DNA of 64,000 bases, taken from positions 8,578,501 through 8,642,500 of the forward strand of contig CP126191.1 of assembly GCA_030272155.1 (NCBI GenBank). The letters run 5' to 3'. Both the position numbers and the translations under genes were made by a program. Below, one piece after another: positions 46,363-57,448 of the stretch. The notes beneath the pieces were generated by a model. It was not told the DNA's origin and searched no databases. It saw only the letters and a list, made by a program, of their open reading frames with translations. Position 1 is the stretch's first letter. Every line of letters starts with the position of its first letter. The stretch comes from Tetradesmus obliquus (taxonomy: Eukaryota > Chlorophyta > Chlorophyceae > Sphaeropleales > Scenedesmaceae).

Positions 46363-47980
46363 ATGCATTCCGAGCTCCCCTTACACATGTCGCTGCAAGT
46401 TTGCAGCTACTTACCTGACCATCACCAGCCATGGGCTCGCCTGCTGTGCAAGGAGGCTGGCCTGGCGTTCAGGGGCAAAACGCGCATCTCACTGTGCGCG
46501 CCTGAACTGCCTCTTTGGGTGGTCCAGGATGCACACAAGGGCTTCGCAGGGAAGGCAAAGGCCAAGCTACTGGACGCCAGGGCTTCGGCGGGGTGAGCCA
46601 GTACAGCAGATGCTGTCAGCACCTAGCACCTGCTGGTACAGACGTGCCCAACGGTCAACGTAGCAAGCCTCAACCTGCCCTCAGTTCAGCTTTTGACACC
46701 ACTAGATACAGCTATGCTTACGTTCCAGCTGCTGCTTCTTTCCTGGCAATGCTGGTTTGCTGCAGGGACCTGGAGGCAGTAGCCTGGCTGCGTTCCAGCG
46801 GCTGCGAATGGACCAGCAGCACAGCCACAGCAGCAGCTGCAGGAGGCCACCTGCAGCTCCTGCAGTACATGACATCCCAGCTGCCGCCCTGCCCCATCAA
46901 TGCTGGCGCTTGCGCTGAGGCAGCTGCAGCACGCGGCCATCTGCCAGTGCTAATGTTCCTGCTGCAGCAGCACATGTGCAGCTACTTTGACATCGGCGTG
47001 TGCGCAGAGGCAGCAGCGCGCGCAGGCCACCTGGACGTCCTCAAGTGGCTGGCAGAGCAGCGCCCAGTGGCCGTGGCTGACACAGGCGTGTGCGCAGAGG
47101 CTGCAGCAGCAGGTGAGCAAGCGATGCAGGCCAGGCTGGTGCAAGCTTACCAGCGCAACATCACGGCCAGTGCTGCTGTGCAGCACCCTGCCGCATTTGC
47201 ATAGTGCATAGCTCTATACCAGCAGAAGAGTGCTTAGTGCACACTGGCAGCGCGCAGCGTCCCTGGTGCAGCACCTATGTTGCCATCTGCTGTGTGGCTG
47301 CTGTCCTGCTGCTGTTCGTCTGCCTGTTCTCACCACCACTCCTACCCTGCCTTCCCGCGCAGGCCAGCTGGAGGTGCTGCGTTTCCTGCAAGGCCGCAAC
47401 TGCCCCATCAACCTGGCAGTGTGCGCTGTGGCAGCATCAGCAGCTGGCCATGTGCACGTGCTACAGTGGCTGGCCCAGGAGCACCCAGGCTGCCTTGCAG
47501 GAGCCGACATGGACTGCCTGCCCACCATCGTGGCAGCAGCTACTGGCCAGCTGGCTGTGCTGCAGGTGAGGCGCCGCACTCAGCGCGTGGGCAGCAGCAG
47601 GGTCTGCAATAGCAGCTGTGCTGCTGCTTTGGCGCATGGTGATACCTCAGCTGCTCTGCCATGCGTGCCTGGATATTGACATGCACGTATAGCGGCAGCT
47701 GCTGTGTGCTGCGTTGCTTTTGCGGACGTTCAGGCTTGACACTAGTGGTGCTTGCTGTCTGCCTGCCTGCCTTGTTGTATAGTTCCTGCGGTCCCTGGAT
47801 GTTCCTGCAAGCTGGTGCGAGACAACCGCCATGGCTGCTGCCAAGGGCGGCCAGCTGGCCTGCCTGGCGTGGCTCAAGGCACAAGGCTGCCCGCTGGAGG
47901 TGGCAGCCTGCATCGAAGCGGCTGCGAAGCACGAGCATGCAGAGGTGCTGCAGTTCCTGCTGACCGAGTGCGTGTGGTGA
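46363..47980 (+). CDS. F-box-like / ankyrin-repeat protein
   Basis: Four exons, 46363-46592, 46766-47112, 47363-47565 and 47783-47980, in phases 2, 1 and 0 give 325 residues. The N-terminus (LPLHMSLQVCSYLPDHHQPWA..LCKEAGLAF) resembles an F-box or F-box-like helix set, then ankyrin-type units follow: GHLQLLQYM, GHLPVLMFLLQQ, GHLDVLKWLAEQ, GQLEVLRFLQGRNCPIN, GHVHVLQWLAQEHPGC, GQLACLAWLKAQGCPL, EHAEVLQFLL. This spacing is the common algal ankyrin type, with hydrophobic LxVLxWL cores and a GCP turn. Such proteins are binding scaffolds; with an F-box they would deliver targets to an SCF ubiquitin ligase, but that is inference. The last acceptor is TATAG rather than CAG. Confidence 0.82.
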
Positions 47981-50049
47981 TGGCGCGGGCTGCCGCCGTG
48001 GTGCGTGCTGAGGTGAAAACACGCAGTGTCGGGCGGTTGCCTCGCACGCCGCGGAGGTGTGTGGAGGTGCAGGCGTTTGGCTTCAGGTTGACGAAGGACT
48101 AAATCATGCTATGTCTGTTGCATGATGCATGCTGAGCGGAAAGCATGCACCGATGACAGGCAATGTGCGTGCACAGCACAGCACGAAAGGTTTTCAGGCA
48201 AGATGCCTGGTAAGGAGGAGAAGGTGGCCCTTGTTTGATTGTCAATAGGCTTTGCCAAGTCCCCCGGTGCACACGGCTGCCGCTGTTTGTCGGAGCCATG
48301 CTTGCACGGAGTTTGACTGCATACATAGAAGCAAGGCTTGCATCGCTGCCTCTGGAAGTGGAGTATCTGTTTCTGCAGTCTGCTGGTATTCTCTATTGTA
48401 GTGAGTGTGTTCACACAGTTCGATGCATGTATTGCGGCACCACACTTGCTGCTGTGGCTTGTTCCCCAGCTGAACCACTCTGGTGTGTGTGCCGGCGGCT
48501 TGGTGACGGCTGCGCGCTGTGTATGCTTGCTGTTGCAGCAGTGCACAACTGCTGTGTGTGCATCACTCCTGCACCACTTCATAAACTAGTAAACCCAACC
48601 GCACACGTATGCGGCCCTGTGCTGGCTCATGCCATGTGTTGAGCCGGCATTGTTGGGCGCTGTGCGTCCCACAGAAAACCAGTGAGTGACGGTCTGCACA
48701 CCCTGGCAGGGTTTCCTTGTCTCCTGCCAGGCATCTGTGCTCAGCGTGTGCAATATCTGCTTCTTTCTGCCTGCCTCAAGCAGGCTTAGTATGAGGGCTC
48801 TGTTTGGTGGGCATGCTGCCACATTGTGCTTGATGAGCGGGTGAATGAGGTGTGTGTGGTGGTGTGCTCGGTGCATCTGCCTACAGGGTGTGCATGTGGC
48901 ACGTCACGATGTGTGATGCTACGGCTTGCGGTGCTTTGGTGTATTTGCTGGCTGACAGGGTGTGTACCAGATAGAGCCCAATGTATTCTCAGCGGGTCTT
49001 CCGCTTGTGCTTGTTTCTATCGTAGGAGCGGTGAGCCTTAAGTGACGCCCTTGGTGGGCTGGTCTTACTATATTACTATGCATCCCGTGGTCTGGCTGGT
49101 CTGCTGCTGTGCACGTGCAAAGGGAGCCTTGTGTTCCCTGGCACAGCAGGAGGCCGTTGCAGCTGGGATGCGGTGGCAATGCTGCGGCTTTGCCATGGCA
49201 CGTGTTGACAGATTGGTGGCGTGCGAATGGTGACGTTCCTGATGCATGAGAGGGAGAAGTGCGCAAGGCTCACAGCTTGTGTGGCGATTCATACTGTACG
49301 GCCCGTGTGGGCGAAGAGAGCGCGCAACTCAATGTGTAGTACAGCAATGTGCTTATACAACTCAACCACGCACATTTAGGGCTGGATTCATGCAGCCCAC
49401 CTAGTTGTGCGGGACGTCCCATCCTGCATGCATGCTTGGCAGGACTGGGGTGTATGGTTTGCTTGTAGGTGCCGGAGCTGCTCTGGTGGGGTGTGAATCT
49501 GTGCCAGTTGATGCACACCGCCAAGCTGGGGCAGCTCTTGCCATGCAGTAACGCTGCATGGTCCACAATGATGTGCGTGGCTATCAACTTGATGGCCTGC
49601 AGCATCTTTGTTTTTGCCAACTCAATGGCGTGTGAGGAGCATGTGCGATATGATGCAAGACAGCTACCGAGCATGCTGCTGTTGTTGGGGCCATTGCAAC
49701 GGGCATCTGTTTGGATGGGGTTTGGCTTGCCAAGCACTGCTGCATGGCTGCACCTGCATGTTGAATTTGGAGCGCAACGTTGTGGGAGCTGCAATCCGGT
49801 GCAGTGCGTGCATCAGCATGTCCTCTTGTTGCTTTGCTGTAGCACCTCGCCTACCAAGCAGGCGCGTTGTTGCTGAGCCGCACACCTGTTGCGGCATTGG
49901 CAGAGCCTGCGAACGGCGAGTTAGCCACGTATTCTTCAGGCAGCTGTGTTCCATTGCATGAGAAAGCTGAGGTCCACACGCCATCTGCTTTCAGTGGGGC
50001 AAGTTGAGCATGAATTGTTTCCGTAGCGGCAACTTGAAGCACTGTGTTG

Positions 50050-50082
<33 letters not shown>

Positions 50083-51197
50083 GGGGGGGGGGGGGGGTGT
50101 TGGTGAATGCATGCAGTGCGTGCTCTTCTGGAGATGAATGCTGGAGTGGCTGCTCAACACAGCTGTGGTGCGGCTAGCCGCCACAGCAGTAGGCACAGCA
50201 GGCCAGCTACCGTGCGGAGGATGTGTGATGTTTGCTGCCGTGGCGTCATACCATGGTGGTGTGTGGCTGGTTGGTAGCTCGACATACCCATCCGGTGACA
50301 GCAAGCAGGCTGCTGGGTCGGCCAACACATGTGTGTACATGTGGTTGGCAGCACTGGGACAGATGACTGTTTGGCCATAGCCTAAAAGCCATGGCAGCGT
50401 GCGCGTGCACGCGACTTGTTGACCTGTGCACCCTTCCACGGTGTGTGCAGCATGTCTCAGTGGGTCCATCTGTGTGCACCGATACGCGTGGGGATTGGCC
50501 TGGCGTGCACCAAAGATGCCCAGAGGTCAACATGGCACTCGAGTTACTATGCTTTTGCGCTTGTGTACTGCGGCATGCTGTTTTCATTTTAGGACTTGAT
50601 TCAATACAACCCTTTGTTACAAGGGGTGCAAGCTGCTTGAACATGTAAGCGTACCTCAGCACTCTATACCAGCGTTTGGTGTGTTTGCTTACCACTGCCT
50701 GGGTTGGCGGTGGCTGTCAGAAGTGTTGCTATTCAGGGGAGTCGGACTCGCTGAGTTGCCTCCTTCCATGGCTGCTGCCAGTACTTGCACCGTGTCGCTC
50801 AGGCGCGTTTGGTTGGTGGGTGGCATGATGAACGTCACGTCTGATGGGGTGCTGAGCCGGTGCCAAAATCTATGATCAGCTTCAGCACATGCCTGGTTGA
50901 TACGCAGGGTGTCCAACCCCAGCGGCCCGTAAACCTTTTACCAGTTCACGTCACGATATTATGAATGCTTTCGACGCGCTTCTCGATTGAAACGTGCTGA
51001 GGATACTTCCATGCTTTCATGCTATTTGCAAACTCTCTGTGAACATGCCTGCGTTGTGCTGAAGTTACGCCCTGTAAAGTGACATCATGATCAGTGCTGC
51101 TTGAATATCTGTTCACGATTGATCAAATCTCATGAGAGAGCTCAGCCGCCAGTCTATCAAATAGACAGCGCAGCTGCCGACGTATCAGATCCTGCAA
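47981..51197. other. G/T-rich gap after the ankyrin gene
   Basis: No gene with family support. The + strand is G/T-rich to about 50900, and TGTAA occurs at about 50645. A (GT)n tract followed by a G run lies at 50051-50096. Several minus-strand frames between 49270 and 50916 look protein-like but are in different frames and may be compositional. Confidence 0.45.
50051..50096 (+). repeat. (GT)n-(G)n microsatellite
   Basis: A run of GT repeats passes into about 15 G residues. A similar composite, in the same orientation, lies at 1491-1520. Confidence 0.9.
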
Positions 51198-51205
51198 CTC
51201 TTGAT

Positions 51206-51523
51206 TAGGGATGTGCACAACCGTACACGTAGAATTATACGTCGTATTATAACATACGTTTATACGCGCATTTTCACTATTTGGCCAAAAATCGGCATAT
51301 ATAACACGTATAATGACAACCGTATGTATACCGTAGAAAGTAGGCGTCTATTCGACGTATTATACGGCGTACAGCCGGGACCAGGCTGTATATCAACACG
51401 TATGTCAGCTTGTTACAGCCCAAAACAGGGCGGTATCGGCCCAGATGAGTTCACAAACATGTTAGGGCCCATTTGCAGCCATTTCTGCCCGTCTGGGAGG
51501 CTACCAGGACGTACTGCCAACCC

Positions 51524-51558
<35 letters not shown>

Positions 51559-52653
51559 GCCAACCGGTGAGGCTCAGCTGGCTGCTGCTGCTGCTGTTAC
51601 GCCACAAGTCGAGTGCAGTTTAAAAGCACATGCAGCATAAACAGAAGTTTAAGCAACAGCTGCATGCAAAAAGCGACACCCATATGGGTTGCCAGCCTAC
51701 TGCCAGTCGCAGCGCTGCTAGCCTCAGGCGGGCCGCTACTCTCAGCTGCGCAACATCCACACCAAACAGCTGCATTGGCACGGAAGCTGCTGCAACATAG
51801 GCAGCCAGTGCACCCAGCGGCACAGGCGCTGCAGGCAGGTCAGCATTGCCAAACGCATACTGCAGGTCAACCACCTCATCCTTGTAGGGCAGCGGCAGGA
51901 CATCATCACTGCCAGGGAACAGCGCGCCAGTTGCAGCCAGCTTGCGCCGTGCTATGTGCCCAGACATGATGTCTGGCAGTGTCTCAAGTGAGAGGGAAGC
52001 ATCTGGCAGCTCAGAACCACAGTCAGTGCTAGGGTGTACAGGGTTGTTGTGGTGATGTTCTGCCAGTTAAATCGTGGTTATGATGGCTGTGGCTGCTTGC
52101 TGCTTGTGAGGGAGCATGAGGGTGAGCCTGACTCAGGCTCCAGCACAGCACCAGAAGGTGATCTATGCTTTAAGGGGTAGTGGTATACACCTGCTGCCTC
52201 ACAGCAGCAGCGTTGGCCACAGCAGCAGTATGGCTGTGTGTGCAGTGCCAATATGTCCCAATCCAACCAGCAGAATCCAGCAATATGCAGTTGGTGGTAG
52301 CTGTTGTAACACTATGTTGTCCTGCCCTTGGTACCAGCTGTAGGCAGTTGTGGGCCACACAGTGGCTGTTTACAGTGCTCAGCAGGTGCTACTGCATGCG
52401 AGCTCACAAACCTGCTTACGTATTATGCGTTATAAACGCCTTTACAGCAGGCGGCTCCGTGGCTGTAATACATCATATCAATAATAACATACAATAGAAC
52501 ATGTAAGAACACTGAACCCTGACAGCTGGACCCCGGAAGGCCAATATCACGTTTTTATGTACGCCTACGCCAGGCATTTAAGGCCCCCTACGGCATATAA
52601 TACGCTTTCTACGCAGTATAATTCTACGCTTTATACGGTTGCGCACATCCCTA
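51206..52653. mobile_element. hAT-type DNA transposon, non-autonomous
   Basis: The ends are inverted repeats starting TAGGGATGTGCACAACCGTA on the left and TAGGGATGTGCGCAACCGTA on the right (read inward), a typical hAT terminus. An exact 8-bp target duplication CTCTTGAT flanks it (51198-51205 and 52654-52661). Both ends are AT-rich with many CGTATA/TATACG motifs, as in hAT subterminal arrays. No transposase frame is present in 1448 bp. The interior instead has CTG runs (about 51525-51600) and a coding-like minus-strand frame (51620-51967). The intact duplication points to recent insertion, 307 bp beyond the GCP2 stop codon. Confidence 0.88.
51620..51967 (-). CDS. Coding-like frame inside the hAT element, possibly captured
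   Basis: A 115-residue frame begins MSGHIARRKLAATGALF and remains open upstream without ATG to about 52065. It has normal protein composition (SDDVLPLPYKDEVVDLQYAF, ASVPMQLFGVDVAQLRVAAR) and is not hAT transposase. Its sharp contrast with the AT-rich ends suggests a host gene fragment carried by the element. I recognise no family. Confidence 0.4.
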   Translation of the reverse strand: MSGHIARRKLAATGALFPGSDDVLPLPYKDEVVDLQYAFGNADLPAAPVPLGALAAYVAAASVPMQLFGVDVAQLRVAARLRLAALRLAVGWQPIWVSLFACSCCLNFCLCCMCF

Positions 52654-52967
52654 CTCTTGATACAAATAGCATGCCGTCTGAGACTTGGCTGCTCACACAG
52701 ATCCCGAGGCCTGCAATGCATGGATGCAGACGCTGCATCAGGCACCACACATCGTGCACACACCCTTTTGCCGTCGATGGTCATGGAACCACCAACCTCA
52801 CGCAGGCTGCAAAACCGATGAAGTGCCCGGCCGCCGCCCACAACAGCATGCTCCAAACGATCAAACAGATCAGCATGGCAGCGGCCATCATCATGCATGT
52901 GCTTCTCCCTTGCACATTTTACACATCTCACAGTCTGTCAACACACGCCCACCGCCCATGAGCTGCT

Positions 52968-55900
52968 TCAGTACGCAGCTGGCCACGCCTGCTGCTGCCG
53001 GCCTGCCCCTCCAGCCATGTGGCAGCCCACCTCCAGCCTCTGGATCAGGTTGTGCAGGCTGGCCAGGTCCCTGCTGCTGTCACCCAGCAGCGACCCCCGC
53101 AGCCCACCACCTGCTGCTGCTGGGCCGCCAGCCGCCGCAGCACCACCTCCACTGCCCCACCCGCCATCAAGCGCCAAGCCAGCCAGCCTGCCCCCGAGGC
53201 TGCCCACCCCAGCGCTGCCGCCACCAGCCCCAGCAGCAGCAGCAGCACCAGCCGCAGGTGCTGCAGTGAGCAGCGCCTGGTAGTGCATGTTGAGGTCCCT
53301 CACCAGGCGCTGCAGCACGTCTGACACCCTGTCCTGCAGGGCCTTCAGCTGCGCCTGCCGCTGCTCGTCGCGGCAGAACTTGGACATGACCAGCAGGCCG
53401 TCGACACGCTGCTGCTGCTGCTGCTGCTGGGGCTGGCCGGGGCGCCTGTTGCTGCTGCTGCTGGAGGCGGCTGCAGGCAGGGCAGGTAGGTAAAGGGCAA
53501 GGGCACGTTAGCATTCGGTCTCCCTGTACTATGTGTTGTGACGCGAAGTGCTGACTATTGTTGAGCTGTAGAGGCTGTTGATAGTGCAGGTCAAAGCTCT
53601 AACGCCAGGCGGCCCAACGGTTTGTAAAGGGAGAATTTTCATTTTACAACATGTTTGTGCTTCTTGTACTACTTCTGAAGCTTGCATCAGCACACGCGCA
53701 AAGGACCGTAAAATGCATGAACAAAAGCAGCCGACGCAAGGCTGGTCACCACATAAGGCCATGCTGGCGCCTGTCTCATGTAACAGTCTCCACTCACCTG
53801 TGCTGATATCATTGAGCCCAGCCACCTCCTTTGTCAGGGCATGTGCAGCCTGCAGCAGCACGCTGATGTGGCGCACCATGTGCGACTCAGTCAGCAGGCA
53901 GCGCTGCAGCGCTGCCGACAGGAAAGCGTTGTGCAGGCAGATGACCTGCAGCCACCAAACACGTGGTGCAGACACACGGTGGACCAAGGTTTAGTCAGCA
54001 TAAACCCTGGCTGCCAGGCGGATACATGCTTCAACATGGCTGCCCACCGCTGCTGCGCAGCGCACAAGATGCCAGCAGCAATGCTGCAAGCAGCCTACAA
54101 ACACGCAGGCGACACGGCTGCACTGCCCGATCTACAGCACCCGCGCTTGCACTGGACCGGCGCCCGGCGGCACAGCAACCGCCGCATGCTGTGCCTGCTG
54201 CTGCTGCTCCTGACCATGAAAGTATACGTTATAAGCACACACAAAACGTTTGCGATCTCACCTCATCCATGTTGCCCGCCTGCAGCAGCCTTGCCTCCAG
54301 CTCCCCCCACAGCGGCTCCAGCACGTCGATGCTGCTGAAGCGCAGCACCTCACCCACCACGTACGTGAGCTGGCTGCACAGCATGTGCCACGACCGCCAG
54401 CGCGCCTGGTCCTCCCTGCGCAACACCACGTAAAAGTGCACCAACATTATCACCAGGCATTGTTTCATCTGATGATGTTTTTTCGAGCGCTGCTAGACCT
54501 GTAACAGCTGTACCTTTGAGTTTTTTTTTATCAAATTGATTCAGCGTTTTCACCTGCTTATAAAGTTCCACACTAGCAGCAGCAGTAATGCGTACGCAGA
54601 TCAGGCTGCAAGTTTGAGTGGTGTGGCGACCGCTGTGCATCATGTGTGGGCGCCAGTGGTGGCACATGCAACGTCGGCACACATGTTCGCTGCAAGCCTG
54701 CACGTCCGAGCATACACATAGCGTGCAGCACAAGTAAAGGTGCTGCAGCGTCTGTTGCGATGCCGAGCACCGCGTTCAAAGCAAAAAGTTTGCACGTACC
54801 CGGTGAGGCGCTTTGTGGCGCGCATGCTCTGCCAGGCCAGCCCCAGGTCACGCTCAGCCCACTTGAGGCTGAGCAGCTGCTTAAAGATGACCTGCACAGC
54901 CGACAGCAGCAGCAGCATATGCAGCTTCACTTCACACAGTGCACAGGAACATGACAGCAGACGTGGGGAGTGGCATGTGGGATGCGGCATGGGTATGTAC
55001 TGTGTTGCTTGCGTGCACAAGCGCATGCGTGCGTAGCAGCACGAGAAAACTAACGCCGGCCAGCACGGTGCCCTTGCGTGTGCTGCTGTCGGGCTTCTGC
55101 ATGGTTGCAGCTGCCAACAGACCACAAACTGCCAGACTGCGCAGGGCTCCATTGCCTATTGCAGCCAGAGCTGGCGGGCTGGCTGCGCACCTGGTAGTGC
55201 AGCAGCTGCCGCTTGCTGACCACCAGAGAGATGGGCCAGGACAGGTTGACAGTGAGCAGCAGCAGCTCAAGGCTGCTTTGCGTGGAGTCGCTGGCAGCCT
55301 TAGGCAGAATGCCTGCGGCGCCGCCCGCAGCGCCACCATCCTGCACGGTCGACACAGCAGCAGCAGCAGCAGCAGCAGCAGCCCAAACACGATGGCAGGT
55401 GAGCATACGGGGCCATGTTGCACGCGCTGCTGCTGGGACGCCAGATGGCACTTTCAGAACACACCGCATCCAGCTGCTTCACTAGCTCCACGCTTCAAGC
55501 AGCAGTCATACGTTGTGGATGCAGCACCCAGCTGCATGCCAAGCACCACATACAGTGTGTGCATCAATAAAGGATTAAGTGCTGTTACCATCTAAGAAGT
55601 GAAAATCCTGCTACACCACGCACCTCTCCATCCATGCTGCACGTCGCGGCCATGACCAGCTGCAGCAGGCTGCGGCGGTCCATGATGCCTGCCAGCACGC
55701 CCTCTCCCACCACATCAATGTGCGGGCTGGCTGCCACGCTGCTGCTGCGCATGGCAGCATCAAGCAGTCCCTGCAGCTGGTGCGGGGCCAGGCCGCTATG
55801 GGGCTCCTGCATCTCCGGCTGTTCCATAAGGTGGACCAGCAGGTCACCCTGCAGCAGCAGCGCAACAGCACAACATGTTCTGCGTTGATGCCTACATGTA

Positions 55901-57388
55901 CACGTAACATGCACAGGTTATTTCGTGCAGCTTGCTTTACTTCAACATGCCTACATGTAGCATGTATTGCATGAAACATGCAATCTCACTGTCACCAACA
56001 TATGGATGACTGCGCTGCAGGTCGCCCTGCAGGCGCAGCGCAACAGCACAACAAAACAACGTGTTGAAACTAATGTAGTGGGGATTCATAACACCCTGCT
56101 TGCTTGCTCGCAACTGACTGTAACCTGTCTGTCAACAACATGTGGATGACTGTTCTGCAACGAAGAGACAGTTGAAGCTGGCGCAAAGCACTGTGATGCC
56201 GCTGATGTTTGATGCCGCCATGATCTTTGTGGGGTTATGGGCTGCCCTCTGGCACCCAGCGGCCTTGCTCAGCAGACATGAATGTGTCAAAAGCAATTGA
56301 TGCTGCAATTTTTCTCACTTACAAGCCTACACCCATGCTGGCTCACTGCAAGCACTGCACACCCAGCTTACACCACGCAACGACTTGCAGCACTTGCCCT
56401 GGCCGCACCTGGTCCATCATGAAGAAGTGCTTAAGGTTTCAGTTGAACAGGGTTTCAACCCAAGCTAACACACCTGGTCCTTCATGAAGAAGTGCTTGAG
56501 GTTTCAACCCATGCTGTCACGCCTGGTCCAACATGTATAAGTGCTCAGGGTTTCACCCCAAGCTCACGCACCTGGTCCATCAAGAAGAAGTGCTTGAGGC
56601 AGTGCAGCCATGACAGCAGCCGCCCCTGCGGCCCCGGCCCACACATCAGCTGCAGCAGCGCGCCCGCAGCAGCAGCCAGCGCCTCCTGGATGCCTTGCAA
56701 GAAAGGGCGGCTGCCGCTGTCGCCTGCTGCTGCGCTGTAGCGCAGCTTGGCGACTGTGGATGCGGGGCAAGGAGGCACCGGCTGGCTGCACTGCCGGATG
56801 ACGTTCAGGTACTTGCCTGTTGTCGGTGATGTAATAGCAGGGCAGGATGCAGGCAGCGGAGGTGGAAAGGGGCGTCAGTTACGGGCAGAAACTAGAGACA
56901 CGGGTGAGAAACGTGTATGCAGCAACGTCAAGCGCTAGCGCCTACTGCAATCTAGCTTGCCGTACCAACACGCAACAGCATGCTGCGGCGCTGCTGGCAG
57001 CACCACCACAGCCTAACAGAGCACGGCGCACCTGTCACGACGATTGCCTCCTTGCTGCTGTTTAGAAACTCGGGCACATCATGCTGGCTGCTGCGGCTGC
57101 CGGCAGCGACAGCGCCGCGCAGCCTGTAGCGCTGGCTCCAGTAGCGTGGCTGGCCGTCAGGGGTGATGCTGTCCCGCGCCACGTCAGCATCCTCCTGCAA
57201 GCAGCGCCAGTGTGTTACACGCCGTGTTCATGGTGCAGCACTTGAAACCCTGATTGGCTGCTTCATTCAAAGCAGCTGTATTCAAACTGGCCTGTTTGAG
57301 CTGTCTCTTGCAAAGCTGCTGAGCACCTGCCAGGACATCAGTCACCATGCCAAGAAGGATGACTCCACACGCAGCACATTTGAGACAA

Positions 57389-57448
<60 letters not shown>

